The notes under the pieces are model-generated. The model saw only the letters and a program-made list of their open reading frames with translations, was not told where the DNA came from and ran no database searches. From CAYNST01 sp964546435 (GTDB taxonomy: Bacteria; Pseudomonadota; Gammaproteobacteria; Pseudomonadales; Cellvibrionaceae), in NCBI GenBank assembly GCA_964546435.1, contig CAZJKJ010000011.1, forward strand, positions 10,234-74,233: a DNA stretch of 64,000 nt, written 5' to 3'. This document shows positions 26,490-35,677 of this stretch, in pieces. Within the stretch, counting starts at the first letter, position 1; every line of letters starts with the position of its first letter. Made by a program: the position numbers and the translations under genes.

Positions 26490-28285
26490 TTTTTTAAATA
26501 ACCTTCCTTGTGTTTGAGTTTTACCAGCGTGCGCGTAAACGAATTGACCGGACAGCAGGCCGCAAAAAAATGTTCGAGTACGCTGGCGAGCAGCCAGGCA
26601 CTGGTGCCGATCAGGCGCGACTCATCGAGTTCTACCTCTATATCCGTGCCGCGACAGAACGCCAGCCGACCATCGACACAGACAGGCGCGGTGGCCGGTT
26701 TGCTACTCACTTTTGTAATGGCCTCGATAATGTTCCGGTTCGCTGAATGGTTTCGAAATTCATACAGGCCCAACAGTTCACGCAGTGCCTGCGCATTGTC
26801 TCCCTGCCCCGTAAACGATTGCGAATTCAGATTCAAATGAGTGATCAGGTTCCATTGCAGGCTGCGGTCGAGGGGTGGGCGCAGACACCGCGTCGGTTGC
26901 GTCAGCGCGTGAATGCTGGAACAGGGCGGAGAACCGTCAACACATTGCAGCTTGAGGCGCCCGCGTGCGAAATCCAGTCGCGCCGGTTGAGCGCGATTGC
27001 TGGCGGTGGTCTGCACCATCAGGGTAAAGCCTGTCGCTTCAGTCGGGTTGAAACCGCGATCAGAAATCGAGATAAAAACGTCGGTGCCGTCGTCACGCTC
27101 AAGATTGTTGAGTTTGGCGCAGCGCCGCTGGAGTCGCCAGTAGGGCGGAGTGTCAGCATTCCGGTCGTGATAGCCGGTGCCATAAAACGGCAGACATTCC
27201 ACACCCGCCCCCGAGCCGGTAATCGCGGTAACCCGATCAACCGAAAACACCTCGTAATCCCGTGGTCGTCGGGCATCCACAATGACAGGGTATTCCAGTT
27301 GCGTGTGGTCGATCCGCACGGGATCTGCCTGCTGGCTGAAAAGATTAACCACCGGTGTGCAATTCAGAGAAAAGCTGTCCCTGGAGACCTGGGTGGCGAG
27401 AGTTGCTTCGAAAGTATCAAGATAAAAATAGACGTTGAGACAGTGTTCAAAGCGGTCCAGAAGATCTTTGTCCAGATCAAGGTCAATAAAAAGAAATTTT
27501 TCCGGAAAGGCAAAGTATTCAGTGAGCAACCGGTATCCCGAAAACGAATTGTCCGGGCACGGCAGCAAAGCTTCATTCTCGGCAAACCCCACCGGGTTAA
27601 CGGAATTCGCATCCACAAATTCCGGGTCAAGATCGTGGTCATCCCGCGCCAGCACGATTTTCAGGCACTGGTTGAGAAGCAGGTGATAGAGAATTTGACT
27701 GAACTGCGGCTGATCATCCAGAAACAGCCGGATTTTGCTGATGCCGGCATGGCCGATGGCAACCGCCTGATTAACGCATTCAAATTGCAGTTTCAAAACG
27801 GCGCGTGCACCCTGCATCCGGTGCGCGCCGGGTGTTGTAAACGGCGCACCGCAATACCGTGCATCAACCAGCGACAGCGGCAATAAATCCACCGGATACG
27901 CTGTCGTAAATATGCAGGTGTCGCCCAGTGCAGGATCGGTTTCCAGCTGGATGTCGGCGGGGATCCGGTGGCAGCTTTCGAGTTGTTCCGGATCCGGGGC
28001 GAATTGAACGATGGCCATGGACGGGAGCGGACGAAGGTAATGGGGAAAAACCAGATCGAGAAACGCACCGCTCAGTTCAGAAAATTCATCCTCGAGTTTG
28101 TGGAGGATGCGGGCATTCAGATACGCAACGCTTTCAATAAGCCGGGCCGCGTGGGGATCATCCACCGAATCCTTTTTAAGGCCGATATGACCGGCGACTT
28201 TGGGATGTTCCTCGGCAAAGCGAACACCTTGCTGGCGTATATACGCGAGTTCCTGCTCATAAAACGGAAGTAGCGGATCAGACAT
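26453..28285 (-). CDS. tssF: T6SS baseplate protein TssF
   Basis: A 610-aa protein beginning MSDPLLPFYEQELAYIRQQG, the strongly conserved N-terminus of TssF (VasA/ImpG); AEEHPKVAGHIGL and LVFPHYLRPLPSMAIVQF also fit. TssF and TssG form the baseplate wedge that anchors the sheath. ATG at 28285 is chosen because this N-terminus is invariant in the family; it overlaps the end of tssE by 8 bp. The length is normal. Confidence 0.95.
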   Translation of the reverse strand: MSDPLLPFYEQELAYIRQQGVRFAEEHPKVAGHIGLKKDSVDDPHAARLIESVAYLNARILHKLEDEFSELSGAFLDLVFPHYLRPLPSMAIVQFAPDPEQLESCHRIPADIQLETDPALGDTCIFTTAYPVDLLPLSLVDARYCGAPFTTPGAHRMQGARAVLKLQFECVNQAVAIGHAGISKIRLFLDDQPQFSQILYHLLLNQCLKIVLARDDHDLDPEFVDANSVNPVGFAENEALLPCPDNSFSGYRLLTEYFAFPEKFLFIDLDLDKDLLDRFEHCLNVYFYLDTFEATLATQVSRDSFSLNCTPVVNLFSQQADPVRIDHTQLEYPVIVDARRPRDYEVFSVDRVTAITGSGAGVECLPFYGTGYHDRNADTPPYWRLQRRCAKLNNLERDDGTDVFISISDRGFNPTEATGFTLMVQTTASNRAQPARLDFARGRLKLQCVDGSPPCSSIHALTQPTRCLRPPLDRSLQWNLITHLNLNSQSFTGQGDNAQALRELLGLYEFRNHSANRNIIEAITKVSSKPATAPVCVDGRLAFCRGTDIEVELDESRLIGTSAWLLASVLEHFFAACCPVNSFTRTLVKLKHKEGYLKKCPPRSGSRTLL

Positions 28286-28766
28286 AACGGGCTTCCTCAA
28301 TACTGACCGAGCAAGAGCCGGGCTCCAGAACAGAATTGAAAATGACGGGTTCAAGCGTCGCGTCCTGCAGAACCAGGGCTTCGATCCGGAAGCGCAGGCT
28401 TCGGGTCGCCGCTTCGGTCTGCTGCGGAAAACTGACCTGCACCCGGGTCAACCGCGGCTCGAATCTGCGAATCAAGCGTTGTACTTCCTCCGCAAAATCC
28501 TGTTTCGATTGCGCGTCAATCAGATTGACCGTGACCAGATCCCGTAATCCGTAGACGAGAAGACTCCGCTGCAGATTGGGATGCCTGACCGGTGGCGTCA
28601 GCACCCGGCAACGGGTATTCAGCAGGTTCTCCAGGTCGCGTCCAAGACTGCCGTGGCAACCGTCGTCATCGGTGCCCGATCGACGCCGACGTGCTCCGAT
28701 TCCCGCCTCTGTATTGGTGAGGCGATCAAGCAGCGACCAGGCAGAAGAACGGCGTTGACCGGTCAT
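28278..28766 (-). CDS. tssE: T6SS baseplate protein TssE (gp25-like)
   Basis: A 162-aa protein related to phage T4 gp25. Features are SAWSLLDRL at the N-terminus, LENLLNTRCRV (the E-x2-L-N-T-R motif common in the family), LLVYGLRDL and the segment FEPRLTRVQVSF. It sits at the interface of baseplate and sheath and starts sheath polymerisation. Its ATG overlaps the tssC2 stop (ATGA), so translation is coupled. Confidence 0.93.
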   Translation of the reverse strand: MTGQRRSSAWSLLDRLTNTEAGIGARRRRSGTDDDGCHGSLGRDLENLLNTRCRVLTPPVRHPNLQRSLLVYGLRDLVTVNLIDAQSKQDFAEEVQRLIRRFEPRLTRVQVSFPQQTEAATRSLRFRIEALVLQDATLEPVIFNSVLEPGSCSVSIEEARYV

Positions 28767-30184
28767 GTCAATGCACCCTGCTGCATGAACTCGGTCACGA
28801 GTTCGAGTTCGGCATCCATCTGATCATTCTGGTAGTGCGGCACCAGCCGGATGAGGCATTGGAAATGTCCGGGCTTGCCGCGAAGTTCAGAGACCCTTAC
28901 CGAGGCTTCCCGCAGCGGAAAGCGGGCCTGGGTTTCCCAGTCGAGATCGCAGCGGCCGGTCGTGTAGCGGAAAAGCCACTGTCGGATATGTTCTTCACAT
29001 TGTGCCGTGGTAACGAAGGAGCCGATTTTGTCCCGGATCATCACCTTGACGTAATGGGCAACCCGGGAACCGCAGAGCACGTACTGCAGTTGCGCGGCCA
29101 GCTTGTGTTTTTCACCCTGGTCTGACGTGCGGGCGTCGACGGCATGAATGGAGGAATTACTGAAAAATGCCGCGAAGGGCAGGTCGTAACACTGGGACAG
29201 CGGAATGAATCCGCATTCACTGAGCTTGCGTTCCAGCGCCTCGGTAATCACGATTTCAACCAGGGGCTTCAGGGTGGTGCCGGTATCTTTGTGACCGAAA
29301 GACTCGGGCAGAAGATCATTGACCAGTCCACCACAGGCCTGGTCCTGCGGGACGCCGCGGATATGACCGAACCACCCGGTGTTGGCAAATTCACGGATGA
29401 GCAGGCCACCGAATGCATAGACCGCATTGCTCCAGCAGTAGTCACGGGCGTGCAGGTGGCTGACCCGTTCGTGAAAGCCGGAGTTTGGTGACGCCCCGGC
29501 ACGGTACCGATGTCGCATCAGTGTTCGCGGAAATGCCAGACCCACAAAACGACTGTCCGCCTGCCGCCGCAGTTCATGCCAGCGGCGGTATTGCGGGTGC
29601 CGGAAAATGCTGTCCAGATCCACGGTGGACCGCAATTGCCGAAAAGTTTCCAGACCGAAAAACGCCGGCGCGACACCGGTAATGAATGGGCAGAACGCGG
29701 CGGCGGCAATTTGTGCCATGCGCTCCAGCACTTCCATATCGTCGGTCTGATGGGGACAGCGTTGGTGATTGATTTCATAATCACCCAGAATGACCCCGAA
29801 TGGCTCACCTCCCGCAGTACCGAATTCTTCGTTATGTATTTTGTGAAAAAGCCCACTCTGATCGAATTCGATGGCTCGTCCCAGATCCCGGGCAACCTCC
29901 TGCCAGCTTGCGTTCAGACATTTCAGCTTCACATTGGGAGTGCCCCGGGTTTTTTCGGCCAGATACCAGAGCCCGCGCCAGGAAGCTTCCAGGATTTGAA
30001 ATGCCGGATGGTGAAGCAGCTGATGCAGTTGCCGGTCGATCCGCTCATCGATGGCCGCGATGGTGCTGACCAGTCGTAGTTTGAGGGCACGGCGTTGTTC
30101 AGTCTCGGCACCTGTGGACACCGGGCGCCGATGGACTTCACCGGCTGCCGGATGAGTGCGGAATTGTGCTTGCGCGGACTGCAT
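28763..30184 (-). CDS. Second TssC-like sheath protein (TssC2)
   Basis: A 473-aa protein of the TssC (EvpB/VipB) family, next to the canonical tssC. Shared motifs are LEASWRGLWYLAEK, AIEFDQSGLFHKIHNEEFGT, GEPFGVILGDYEI, CPFITGVAPAFFGLE and SRVAHYVKVMIRDKIGSF. It starts about 25 residues later than TssC1 relative to the LEASWRGL block and lacks the acidic-alanine N-terminus. ATG at 30184 is fixed by AAGGAAAG a few bases upstream, so the gene is complete and does not run into the N gap. It may be an alternative sheath subunit or a special ring; its role is unproven. Confidence 0.88.
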   Translation of the reverse strand: MQSAQAQFRTHPAAGEVHRRPVSTGAETEQRRALKLRLVSTIAAIDERIDRQLHQLLHHPAFQILEASWRGLWYLAEKTRGTPNVKLKCLNASWQEVARDLGRAIEFDQSGLFHKIHNEEFGTAGGEPFGVILGDYEINHQRCPHQTDDMEVLERMAQIAAAAFCPFITGVAPAFFGLETFRQLRSTVDLDSIFRHPQYRRWHELRRQADSRFVGLAFPRTLMRHRYRAGASPNSGFHERVSHLHARDYCWSNAVYAFGGLLIREFANTGWFGHIRGVPQDQACGGLVNDLLPESFGHKDTGTTLKPLVEIVITEALERKLSECGFIPLSQCYDLPFAAFFSNSSIHAVDARTSDQGEKHKLAAQLQYVLCGSRVAHYVKVMIRDKIGSFVTTAQCEEHIRQWLFRYTTGRCDLDWETQARFPLREASVRVSELRGKPGHFQCLIRLVPHYQNDQMDAELELVTEFMQQGALT

Positions 30185-30366
30185 GAAAATCTTTCCTTGA
30201 GATCCAGACGANNNNNNNNNNNNNNNNNNNNNNNNNNNNNNNNNNNNNNNNNNNNNNNNNNNNNNNNNNNNNNNNNNNNNNNNNNNNNNNNNNNNNNNNN
30301 NNNNNNNNNNNTGCGGAATTGTGCTTGCGCGGACTGCATGAAAATCTTTCCTTGAGATCCAGACGA
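30157..30366. repeat. 55-bp exact duplication flanking an N gap (likely assembly artefact)
   Basis: Bases 30157-30211 and 30312-30366 are identical and lie directly on both sides of the 100 N. This is expected when two contigs overlap by 55 bp but the scaffolder did not merge them. The true distance between tssC1 and tssC2 is probably about 155 bp shorter than shown. Confidence 0.85.
30212..30311. other. Assembly gap (100 N)
   Basis: A standard 100-N placeholder in the tssC1-tssC2 intergenic region, upstream of the tssC2 start. Because of the duplicated flanks it may represent no missing sequence at all. Confidence 0.99.
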
Positions 30367-30382
30367 CATCTATCCGGCGGTC

Positions 30383-30478
30383 CTTTTTCTGAACGTTCGG
30401 CTTTCTGAACGATCGAATTTCCAAACGATCGACTTCTGAACGATCCGCTTTTTGCAGACCGGCCTTTGAACGATCGGC
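30383..30478. repeat. 15-16-bp degenerate tandem repeats between tssC1 and tssC2
   Basis: About six imperfect units around CTTTCTGAACGATCG, for example CTTTCTGAACGATCG, ACTTCTGAACGATCCG and CCTTTGAACGATCGG. They fill much of the space between the tssC1 stop (30527) and the tssC2 start, together with the gap and duplication. The region is noncoding. Confidence 0.75.
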
Positions 30479-30526
30479 AAGCGAGGCTTCGACTGCGTCG
30501 ATTTTGCCTCGCTAACCGTGCTGGCG

Positions 30527-32014
30527 TTATCCGGCTTTCGGAATGCTGGCCACGAGCCGCAGGGACGCTGTGAGTTCCTCCATTTGCAGCCAGGGCTTTA
30601 GCCACGCGACGGCGCTGTAGGAGCCGGGCTGACCGGGAATTTCCTTCACTTCGATGCGGGCTTCCGCCAGCGGAAAACGAGCTTTCATTTCAGCGCTGGC
30701 ACCGGGGCTTGAGTTCACGTATTGCTTGATCCAGCGGTTCAGCCAGGCTTCGGCTTCATGTGCTTCCATAAAGCTGCCGACTTTGTCGCGTGCCATAACC
30801 TTCAGGAAATGGGCCACGCGGGCGGTGGCCATGATGTACGGGAGGCGGGCAGAAATGGCGGCATTGGCAGTGGCGTTTGGCTCCGCATATTTTTGTGGCT
30901 TCTGCACGGTCTGAGCACCGAAGAACACTGCGTAGTCCGTGTTCTTGTAATGGCAGATCGGAAGAAATCCCAGTTTGCTGAGTTCGGCTTCACGCCTGTC
31001 CGTGATGCCGATTTCGGTCGGACATTTCTGGTCGAGGTCACCGTCGTCGCTGACAAACGTGTGGCACGGGAGCCCCTTGACCTTGCCGCCGCCTTCGGCG
31101 CCGCGAATTGTTGTGCACCAGCCATATTCGGCATAGGCCCGGTGAATGACTCCGCCCATGGCATAGGCGGCATTCATCCAGCAATAGTCCTCGTGATTCG
31201 CAGCGAGCGCGCGACCGTCGTCGCCGGGCTCGATTTCTTCGAAATCAAAAGCCTCAACCTGCCGCGTTGCCTTGCCGTAAGGCGCCCGCGCGAGGACTCG
31301 CGGAAGCGTGAGCGAAACAAAACGAGCATCTTCGGATTCGCGAAACGAACGCCACTGGACATATTCGGCGGATTCGAAAATTTTCTCCAGATCCCGGGGA
31401 CGCGACAGGTCGGTGAACTGTTCGAAGCCGAACATCTGGGGCGCAGCTGCTGAAATAAACGGGCAGAAACCGGCGGCCGCCACGCTGGACATCTTGTTCA
31501 GCAGGGAAATATCTTCGGGATGAGCAGAAAACTCGTAATCCCCGATCAGAACCGCATAAGGTTCTCCGCCTGCCGTACCGAATTCGCTTTCATAGATCTT
31601 CTTGAATATCTGACTTTGATCAAACTCAACCGCGCGTTCCAGGTCTCTGGATAATTCACGTTTGGCAATATTCAGCACGCGAATTTTCTGCTGGCTGCTA
31701 CTTTCTGACGCATCAACCAGGTGCTGAAGGCCGCGCCAGGAGCCTTCCAGCTTCCGGAACTTCTGGTTGTGCATGATCAGCGCCAGCTGCTTCGAAATCG
31801 TGCGGTCGATTTCCTTGATGGCGGCATTGATGGTCAGGGGAAGATTCTTGTCCCAGACGACGGTTCCTTTGAGGGCTTCTGCCGTCAACGCTCGCAAAAG
31901 CGATCTGGCTTCGTCGGGCGGGGTCTGGCGGGTAGCGGCCAGGGCCTGTTCCAGCAGGGAGTGTTCAAGAGTCTCTTCTCGTGCGGGCGCGGCTGCGCTT
32001 TGTTCTGTCATCAT
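30527..32014 (-). CDS. tssC: T6SS contractile sheath large subunit TssC
   Basis: A 495-aa protein with canonical TssC motifs: RKLEGSWRGLQHLVD, RAVEFDQSQIFKKIYESEFG, GEPYAVLIGDYEF, FCPFISAAAPQMFGFE and ARVAHFLKVMARDKVGSF. With TssB it forms the contractile sheath around the Hcp tube. I chose the double ATG at 32014/32011, directly after the tssB stop at 32019, because the frame upstream lies inside tssB. The length is usual for the family. Confidence 0.96.
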   Translation of the reverse strand: MMTEQSAAAPAREETLEHSLLEQALAATRQTPPDEARSLLRALTAEALKGTVVWDKNLPLTINAAIKEIDRTISKQLALIMHNQKFRKLEGSWRGLQHLVDASESSSQQKIRVLNIAKRELSRDLERAVEFDQSQIFKKIYESEFGTAGGEPYAVLIGDYEFSAHPEDISLLNKMSSVAAAGFCPFISAAAPQMFGFEQFTDLSRPRDLEKIFESAEYVQWRSFRESEDARFVSLTLPRVLARAPYGKATRQVEAFDFEEIEPGDDGRALAANHEDYCWMNAAYAMGGVIHRAYAEYGWCTTIRGAEGGGKVKGLPCHTFVSDDGDLDQKCPTEIGITDRREAELSKLGFLPICHYKNTDYAVFFGAQTVQKPQKYAEPNATANAAISARLPYIMATARVAHFLKVMARDKVGSFMEAHEAEAWLNRWIKQYVNSSPGASAEMKARFPLAEARIEVKEIPGQPGSYSAVAWLKPWLQMEELTASLRLVASIPKAG

Positions 32015-32018
32015 GACT

Positions 32019-32531
32019 TCAAACTCCGGTGGCTTCGGGTGCGTCCAGTTGCGCGGAAAAACTCGCAAGAGCGTCCGTATTCTTCAGGACGTCTTCCAGT
32101 ATTTTCTCCAGGTCATCCGAGCGGTCGGCTTTGGTCAGCAGATCGCGGAGGCGATTGCGGGTTTCGAGAAGATGCCGAAGAGGTTCGACCTGCTCCACCA
32201 GGCGGTGCGGTTCGAAATCCTCCATGCTTTTGAACTCGAGGGCGACGGCCATCCGGGTATCGTCGTCACTCAGGGCATTATCGACCTGCAGGTTAAGACG
32301 CGGACCGATGCGCGTCATCAGTTCGCTGAAATTATCCGCATCGACCTGGGAGAATTTACGGTCCTTCATGGGCTTTTTGTCCTCGACGTTATCGCCGGAG
32401 TAATCGCCCATGACGCCCATGACAAACGGCAGCTCTTTCGCTTCGATGCTGCCGTTGGTTTCCAGATCGTAGGTAATGTGAACCCGCGGTTTGCGAACTC
32501 GCTTGAGTTTTTCGTGAATGCTGTCTTTCAT
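32019..32531 (-). CDS. tssB: T6SS contractile sheath small subunit TssB
   Basis: A 170-aa protein that matches TssB (VipA/ImpB): KLKRVRKPRVHITYDLETNG, then ELPFVMGVMGDYSG and PRLNLQVDNALSDDDTRM, the conserved central region. It pairs with TssC to build the sheath; its C-terminal helix is part of the ClpV-sensitive unit. It lies just upstream of tssC with 4 bp between stop and start, and 87 bp after tssA. Confidence 0.96.
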   Translation of the reverse strand: MKDSIHEKLKRVRKPRVHITYDLETNGSIEAKELPFVMGVMGDYSGDNVEDKKPMKDRKFSQVDADNFSELMTRIGPRLNLQVDNALSDDDTRMAVALEFKSMEDFEPHRLVEQVEPLRHLLETRNRLRDLLTKADRSDDLEKILEDVLKNTDALASFSAQLDAPEATGV

Positions 32532-32618
32532 CGTTCATCTCCTTGTGTGCCCGGTATTGTCACAATGCAAGCGACCGGGTTGATACACGTGCGACTCATG
32601 CCGCCGTTCCATAAAAAA

Positions 32619-33743
32619 TCACGCATCTGCGCAGCAATCGTTGAGCCCGGTCATGGCGCTGTAGTGTTTTAATGAGGCCGGGTCTGTAATCAGTTCTTTC
32701 ATCAGTTCGTGCAGTGGCAAATCGCCCCACGCGGCTGCTTTGGCGAGAAGATACGACAGCGGCGAGTGGGGCTCGGTGCGGCGAAAATAATCTGCCAGCA
32801 CCAGAATTTGCTGCAATGCCTGTTCGCGTGCACACGCCAGCGGTGGTGGTGTTGCCATCTGCGGGTCGCAGACTTCTTCGGGGAGCGGTTCCGACAGCGG
32901 CGTCGGCGCCGTTGGAAATCGGTCACCGCCGAGAACGGTCACGGCGGCCAGACATTCTTCCAGAACGTTCAGTACATTGCGCGTCGGTGGTGCATCAAGG
33001 GGGCCGCAATATTCGGTCAGACGCCGACCAATCTCGCTGAACAGGGTCAGGCAATTTTCGAGGTCATTCCTGATGCCTACATAAAACCCGGTATCGGATT
33101 CCCGCGCGGCCTGCTCTACGGATTCGAGCGAATAGCCAAGTTTCGAGATTCTCGCCAGCCGGCCTTTTTCATCGGGAATTCGTGCGGCCTCGTTCGCCTG
33201 ATAATAATCCCAGTAGCTGAAGGGTCCGAGCGTACGGCCTTGAGTGATCAGTGTGTTGCGCACAGGCGCAATAAGTACACCCTCGGTGCCCTCGCCATTG
33301 AGGCCCGCCAGGGGGGCGATCCGGGTTTCGAGTCCATCCTCGTCGGGCAGCGGGTAGAGCGATTCCCAATACTGATCGAGCAATCCGAGAATGAGGCGGA
33401 AGCCGCAGGACAGTCCGGACAGGCCCTGTTCACGTAGCAAAGCTTCGGTATACCAGCACGCCACTTCGAGATCTTTTGCCACCGTGGCGAAAAAGACGGG
33501 CGTCAATTCGACGACCGTCCGCCAGTGCCCGGAGCTGTCCGGGCCGGGCTCGGAAAAAAGCTGGCTGCGCTCGGCCGCTCGGGCGGCATTGCGGGCGAAC
33601 TTCAGGCGCTGATAAAGCGAATCGACGGAAATATCGTGGCGCGGATCGGAAGCTGTCGTGTTGGCAGAGGAACCGGCAGGAGAATCGAATGGAGATATGG
33701 GAAGCAGCAGACCTTCCGTGTCCATGGCGGTGGTGTTCAGCAT
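32619..33743 (-). CDS. tssA: T6SS protein TssA (ImpA N-terminal domain)
   Basis: A 374-aa protein with the ImpA_N domain: ISPFDSPAGSSANTTASDP near the start and CGFRLILGLLDQYWESLYPL, which ends the conserved domain. The C-terminal part (PLSYLLAKAAAWGDLPLHEL) is typical of the short TssA class that primes sheath and tube assembly. ATG at 33743 follows AAGGACG; the frame is open to 33827 but has no better start. It is the first gene of the minus-strand operon, divergent from tagH. Confidence 0.92.
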   Translation of the reverse strand: MLNTTAMDTEGLLLPISPFDSPAGSSANTTASDPRHDISVDSLYQRLKFARNAARAAERSQLFSEPGPDSSGHWRTVVELTPVFFATVAKDLEVACWYTEALLREQGLSGLSCGFRLILGLLDQYWESLYPLPDEDGLETRIAPLAGLNGEGTEGVLIAPVRNTLITQGRTLGPFSYWDYYQANEAARIPDEKGRLARISKLGYSLESVEQAARESDTGFYVGIRNDLENCLTLFSEIGRRLTEYCGPLDAPPTRNVLNVLEECLAAVTVLGGDRFPTAPTPLSEPLPEEVCDPQMATPPPLACAREQALQQILVLADYFRRTEPHSPLSYLLAKAAAWGDLPLHELMKELITDPASLKHYSAMTGLNDCCADA

Positions 33744-34194
33744 TTTCGTCCTTGAATCCAGAGTTTGCCCGGCGCGCTGTCGTCTTGACAGGCCTTGTGA
33801 ATGCGGGCGAATTATCGTCAGTGACAATCCGTGGACGGAATATTCACGCTAAACCGCGCAAAATTGCAAGTATTTTTTTGTAATCTGCGAGGCTTGGCAA
33901 AACTTGATTTATGGGTATTGCATCCGGAAGACGGCTGGTTCAATATTTGCCGCTGATTCACGCGCCGGAAACACGGTGGAGGTTGCGGCGCGAATTTGTA
34001 CATGCCCGCACGGTTGCAGAACGTTGGTACGAATTTGGTAATTCCCTGGTACAACCTTGGAAAATCCTGGGTACAGCGTTGATACGACCGGGCTCGATGG
34101 GATCGGGCTAAAGCGGCTGCAAGTGCAAGATAATGCAAGCAAATTGCCAGGTATTGAAAGGATGCTGATACACCATTTTTCAGGAAGAACAGCG
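33744..34194. promoter_or_regulatory. Divergent promoter region of the two T6SS operons
   Basis: About 450 bp between tssA (minus) and tagH (plus). It has an AT-rich core (33850-33910) and the 11-bp repeats at 34024-34089. No coding frame with its own SD was found. Both main T6SS operons must start here. Confidence 0.6.
34024..34089. repeat. Six 11-bp degenerate repeats between tssA and tagH
   Basis: Consecutive units TTGGTACGAAT, TTGGTAATTCC, CTGGTACAACC, TTGGAAAATCC, TGGGTACAGCG and TTGATACGACC. The 11-bp period is close to one DNA turn, so a protein bound to each unit would sit on the same face. They lie 105-170 bp before the tagH start. Confidence 0.7.
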
Positions 34195-35646
34195 ATGGCT
34201 ATACATTTCAAGCTGATAAAAACCCCTTCTGGAACCAAACCGGTTGAACTGCGCAAGCAATTTGATGAAAGCGGCGGCTATGTCGGTCGCGCCGCCATCA
34301 ATGACTGGGTGTTGAAAGACCCGGACCGGTTCCTCTCTGCGAGACATTGCCAGATCAGTTTCAAGGACGGTCAGTTTTTTCTGACCGATCTGAGTACCAA
34401 CGGCACCTTCATCAATGGCGAATCCGAGGCGGTTGGCCGCGGCGTTCAGGCACCGCTGCACGACGGTGACACCATCGATCTGGGTGAATATCGCCTGAAA
34501 GTCAGCATTGATGAAGCGCAGGAACGGCAGCCCGCGCCCGTCACGCCATTTCCCCGACTCGACCTTATCGAAGTCGAAGAGCAGGCGCTCAGCGACAAAG
34601 TCTCCCCGTCGACCGAAGCTGGCAGCGGCGATTTGATCGGCACTGCCGAACCGGATTCCCGATTCGGCCCGCTAAAGCAGCAATCGCCGTCTCCGCCGCT
34701 ACGCGACCCGCTCGGTACGGCTGTCCGCAAGACGGATGCGGAGCCACCGAAACCCGCATTTGGAGCCGATGTACTTAAATCGGCATTCGTCTGGCCGTTT
34801 CCGAAACAGGTGCCAAAATCTTCGGGTTCGGTCTCTCCGGATTCAAAGTCTGTGGATTCAAAGTCTGTGGATACAGGATCCCCCGACAAGAACGGCGATA
34901 CCGCCGAAAAAGGGCCAGTGCTGGTGCCCTCCCGGGAGCGACCGTCGCGCGAGGGCGAGCGGGCGCAAACGCCGGCCGCAGAAGCACCGTCGTCAAGCTG
35001 GCCCAGAAACAGGGCCACGCCGCCCCTGCGAGTGGTTGACAACACCGGCGATAACCGGGATCCGGAACGGGCACTGCTCACCGCCCTCGGTTTTAAAAAC
35101 ACCCTGCTCACCGAATCCCAGTCGTATCTGGTTCACCAGACGGTGGGCATATTGCTGCGGGAATGTGTCGGCGGTTTGCTGCAGGTGCTGCGCTCGCGTG
35201 CCAGCATAAAAAACGAATTCCGCATGAACATTACGACCATTCAGCAAGTGGAAAACAATCCGCTGAAGTTTTCTGCCAATGTTGATGAAGTGCTCGAAAC
35301 CATGTTTTTGCGCCGCAGCAAGGCGTACCAGAAACCGGTGGAAGCGGTGCAGGAAGGCTTCGACGCCATTTCTGATCATCAGCTGGCGATGATTGCCGGT
35401 ATTCGCAGCGCGTTCCGGTCGGCTCTGGGGAAATTCGATCCACTGGTTCTGGAAGAAGAATTCAAGCGCAAGTCAAAATGGCGCTGGTTCAACCGGTTTG
35501 GTTACTGGAAAGCCTATCGGGATCATTACCAGTCCGTGCTCAAGGATACCGAGCGTTCTTATCAGGAACTCTTTGGGGACGAATTTGTTCAGGCTTATGA
35601 AGACCAGTTGCGCAAGCTTGAAATTGCCCGGAAAAAAAAGAACTAA
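34195..35646 (+). CDS. tagH: T6SS-associated FHA-domain protein TagH
   Basis: A 483-aa protein with an N-terminal FHA domain (residues 1-105: GYVGRAAINDWVLKDPDRFL, then SARHCQI and LTDLSTNGTFING), a long disordered Pro/Ser/Asp-rich linker (110-310) and the T6SS-type C-terminal domain (EEFKRKSKWRWFNRFGYWKA). FHA domains bind phosphothreonine; in H1-type T6SS the Fha protein is phosphorylated by PpkA and triggers assembly. ATG at 34195 follows AGGAAGAACAGCG. The linker includes a 15-bp tandem repeat. Confidence 0.94.
   Translation: MAIHFKLIKTPSGTKPVELRKQFDESGGYVGRAAINDWVLKDPDRFLSARHCQISFKDGQFFLTDLSTNGTFINGESEAVGRGVQAPLHDGDTIDLGEYRLKVSIDEAQERQPAPVTPFPRLDLIEVEEQALSDKVSPSTEAGSGDLIGTAEPDSRFGPLKQQSPSPPLRDPLGTAVRKTDAEPPKPAFGADVLKSAFVWPFPKQVPKSSGSVSPDSKSVDSKSVDTGSPDKNGDTAEKGPVLVPSRERPSREGERAQTPAAEAPSSSWPRNRATPPLRVVDNTGDNRDPERALLTALGFKNTLLTESQSYLVHQTVGILLRECVGGLLQVLRSRASIKNEFRMNITTIQQVENNPLKFSANVDEVLETMFLRRSKAYQKPVEAVQEGFDAISDHQLAMIAGIRSAFRSALGKFDPLVLEEEFKRKSKWRWFNRFGYWKAYRDHYQSVLKDTERSYQELFGDEFVQAYEDQLRKLEIARKKKN
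34840..34869. repeat. Exact 15-bp tandem duplication in tagH
   Basis: GATTCAAAGTCTGTG occurs twice in a row, in frame, with a third partial unit, giving DSKSVDSKSVD in the disordered linker of TagH. Confidence 0.9.
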
Positions 35647-35677
35647 AAGCCGAACATTCGAATACAGGGAGACTTTC

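Noticed and set aside
28763..30424. A long tssC2 version running across the N gap
   Set aside because: The gap is flanked by a duplicate and a good SD and ATG lie at 30184; the extension is an artefact.
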